From an uncultured Saprospiraceae bacterium (GTDB lineage: Bacteria; Bacteroidota; Bacteroidia; Chitinophagales; Saprospiraceae), in the NCBI GenBank assembly GCA_937959115.1, contig CALGAW010000069.1:1-53525 (forward strand): 53,525 bases of DNA. The letters are read 5' to 3'. Positions within the stretch are counted from its first letter, which is position 1. The number at the start of each line of letters is the position of its first letter. The position numbers and the translations under genes were made by a program. Shown one piece after another: positions 51,699 to 53,525 of the stretch. The notes under the pieces are model-generated. The model did not search any database and was not told the DNA's origin. It saw only the letters and a list, made by a program, of their open reading frames with translations.

Positions 51699-53144
51699 AT
51701 GAAAAAAGCTGCATTCATTATTATACTTTCTGTGCTAACCTCTATTGCTACAATTTTAGTTTATGAAAAATTCCTAGCAAAAGAGCAACAGGCTGTTAGT
51801 TATACCTATACTACTAAAGAACCAATGGCCATTCAGACTAATCTGAATAAACCTAGCAGAAATACAGCAAGAGCAACCACAGAAAACGCTACAGAATTTA
51901 CAAGTGCTGCAAGCAAAACAGCACCGGCCGTAGTGCACATCAGAGCACTCTATAAAAATGAAAATGGCGGTATGTTCTACGATTTTTGGGGCAATAGCTC
52001 GAATGAAATTTCTTCAGGATCTGGTGTCATTATCAATAGTAATGGGTTAATCGCAACCAACAACCATGTTGTTGAAGACGGTGATATCCTTGAAGTAACG
52101 TTCTTCGACAAGAAAAAGTTAACCGCAAAAGTAGTTGGAACAGATCCCTCTACTGATTTAGCATTATTAAAGGTAGAAGGAAACAACTTCCCCCATCTAG
52201 ATTTAGCCGATTCTGATAAAGTACAAGTAGGAGAGTGGGTGCTCGCAGTTGGCAATCCATTTAACTTAACCTCAACAGTAACGGCAGGAATCGTAAGTGC
52301 TAAAGGTAGAAACATCGATGTGCTGTCAGGTGAATACAGTATTGAGTCGTTCATCCAAACGGATGCCGCAGTAAACCCTGGAAACAGTGGGGGAGCATTG
52401 GTAAATACAAAAGGCGAACTAATAGGAATCAACACAGCAATCCTAACGCGTTCGGGGCGGTATGAAGGATACTCCTTTGCCGTACCATCCAATATAGTTC
52501 AAAAGGTAATCAAAGACTTATCAGAATTCGGAATGGTACAACGCGGTTTCCTAGGCGTCAACATTGCAGATATCAATCAAGAGTTAGCTGAGCGCTATAA
52601 ATTGAGAAATTTAGATGGTGTATATATCACAAGAGTAAATCCTGCAAGTGCAGCCTATGAAGCCGGCCTTAAAAAGGGAGATGTGATTTTAAAGATCAAC
52701 GGAAATCCAGTCAATTCAACACCACAATTACAAGAACAAGTCGCTAAGTTCCGTCCTGGTGAATCAATTGACGTCTCTTTTCTGAGAAATGGAAACTTGA
52801 CGAAAGGAAAGGTGATTCTTAAAAACAGAAATAATTCTACGAATCTTATCAATAAAAATCAATCATTACTCTTACGTTCCTTAGGCTTTGACCTTAGAGA
52901 TCTCACTCCTGATGAAATAGAAGAAACTGGAGGAGATGGCGTATTTGTTCTAAGTATCAATCGAGGCAGTCGAATCGACGTGACCAATATGGAGCCAGGC
53001 TTCATCGTAAAGAAAGTAAACGACAAAAACATCTCTTCAGTAACGGAGGTGATCAAAATCCTCGAAAACACTAAAGGAAAGGTGGTAATGGAAGGCGTTT
53101 ATCAAGACTATCCAGGCGATTACTACTACGCATTTGGAATTTAA
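51699..53144 (+). CDS. HtrA/DegQ-type periplasmic serine protease
   Basis: Periplasmic protease-chaperone for damaged envelope proteins. An N-terminal membrane anchor or signal (AAFIIILSVLTSIATILVYE) leads to a trypsin-like domain with His123 in LIATNNHVVEDGD, Asp153 in DPSTDLALLKV and Ser230 in AAVNPGNSGGALVNTKGEL. Two PDZ domains follow, the first around 285-375 (GFLGVNIADINQELAERYKL, AGLKKGDVILKINGNPV) and a shorter second around 390-480. This is the Do/DegQ layout, 481 residues. Start at ATG 51699. It is followed by a convergent gene. Confidence 0.93.
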   Translation: MKKAAFIIILSVLTSIATILVYEKFLAKEQQAVSYTYTTKEPMAIQTNLNKPSRNTARATTENATEFTSAASKTAPAVVHIRALYKNENGGMFYDFWGNSSNEISSGSGVIINSNGLIATNNHVVEDGDILEVTFFDKKKLTAKVVGTDPSTDLALLKVEGNNFPHLDLADSDKVQVGEWVLAVGNPFNLTSTVTAGIVSAKGRNIDVLSGEYSIESFIQTDAAVNPGNSGGALVNTKGELIGINTAILTRSGRYEGYSFAVPSNIVQKVIKDLSEFGMVQRGFLGVNIADINQELAERYKLRNLDGVYITRVNPASAAYEAGLKKGDVILKINGNPVNSTPQLQEQVAKFRPGESIDVSFLRNGNLTKGKVILKNRNNSTNLINKNQSLLLRSLGFDLRDLTPDEIEETGGDGVFVLSINRGSRIDVTNMEPGFIVKKVNDKNISSVTEVIKILENTKGKVVMEGVYQDYPGDYYYAFGI

Positions 53145-53196
53145 ACCAATGTTTAAGGATTAATCTGACCTGATATCAATGTCCTAAGTGCAAACC

Positions 53197-53210
53197 AATA
53201 GCTAGCTATT
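53197..53210. other. 14-bp perfect palindrome between convergent genes
   Basis: AATAGCTAGCTATT lies between the protease stop (53144) and the glycerol kinase stop (53227). No T run follows, so it is a weak terminator candidate at most. Confidence 0.3.
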
Positions 53211-53226
53211 ACAAGGATGTTAATTA

Positions 53227-53525
<299 letters not shown>

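Noticed and set aside
51977-52492. 171-codon frame antisense to the HtrA gene
   Set aside because: It lies fully inside a well-supported gene and has a composition expected of a shadow frame.

Overview
The window is chromosomal DNA of a member of the Bacteroidota, at roughly 38-40 % GC by eye. The evidence is the gliding-motility type B C-terminal domain (30829-33072), SprB-type repeats, promoter boxes of the Bacteroidota form TAnnTTTG, few Shine-Dalgarno sequences, and a Bacteroidota-type signal peptidase with an N-terminal extension. The dockerin-like tail at 17298-19319 and the large lectin and PKD proteins would suit Saprospiria, but that placement is a guess.

Left region (1-10164): the end of an integrated mobilisable or conjugative element, running off the left edge. 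It carries a tyrosine integrase, an excisionase-like HTH protein, a MOB-type relaxase, a ribbon-helix-helix-like accessory protein, a short TraG/VirD4-like coupling protein, a four-helix membrane protein overlapping a vWA-like lipoprotein, and small cargo genes. It ends in the 3' half of a tRNA-Asp gene (10118-10164), so the intact tRNA should lie beyond the left edge. A second, decayed tRNA-like remnant (10617-10652), two small minus-strand reading frames and two terminators suggest an older insertion at the same site.

Middle region (10.9-33 kb): large exported proteins mixed with intact metabolic genes and gene debris. Intact genes include an S74-tailed surface protein, cytochrome bd oxidase (cydAB), a DUF389 membrane protein, a beta-helix protein, two proteins with SprB-type repeats, a sterol-desaturase-type hydroxylase and a PKD/gliding protein. 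Remnants of acetyl-CoA synthetase, a universal stress protein, a rhodanese sulfurtransferase and others can be read by translation. A C-terminal module of about 144 residues ends three exported proteins (19736-22117, 28127-30250, 46036-47793), and two broken copies lie at 10802-10850 and 27814-28019. A 233-bp element with perfect 13-bp inverted ends (30539-30771) looks like a MITE or REP-like element.

Right region (33-53.5 kb): mostly core genes. These are threonylcarbamoyl-AMP synthase, CCA-adding enzyme, a DUF7009-fdhD-FdhF/YdeP operon, acyl-CoA oxidase, a ceramidase-like protein overlapping a saccharopine-dehydrogenase-like protein, an acyl-CoA carboxylase beta chain, a DUF885 lipoprotein, signal peptidase I, an HtrA protease, and the C-terminal end of glycerol kinase at the right edge. 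Several of these point to lipid and envelope work: fatty acyl-CoA oxidation and carboxylation, possible sphingolipid turnover, protein export and periplasmic quality control.

All identifications come from reading the sequence; no database search was run.
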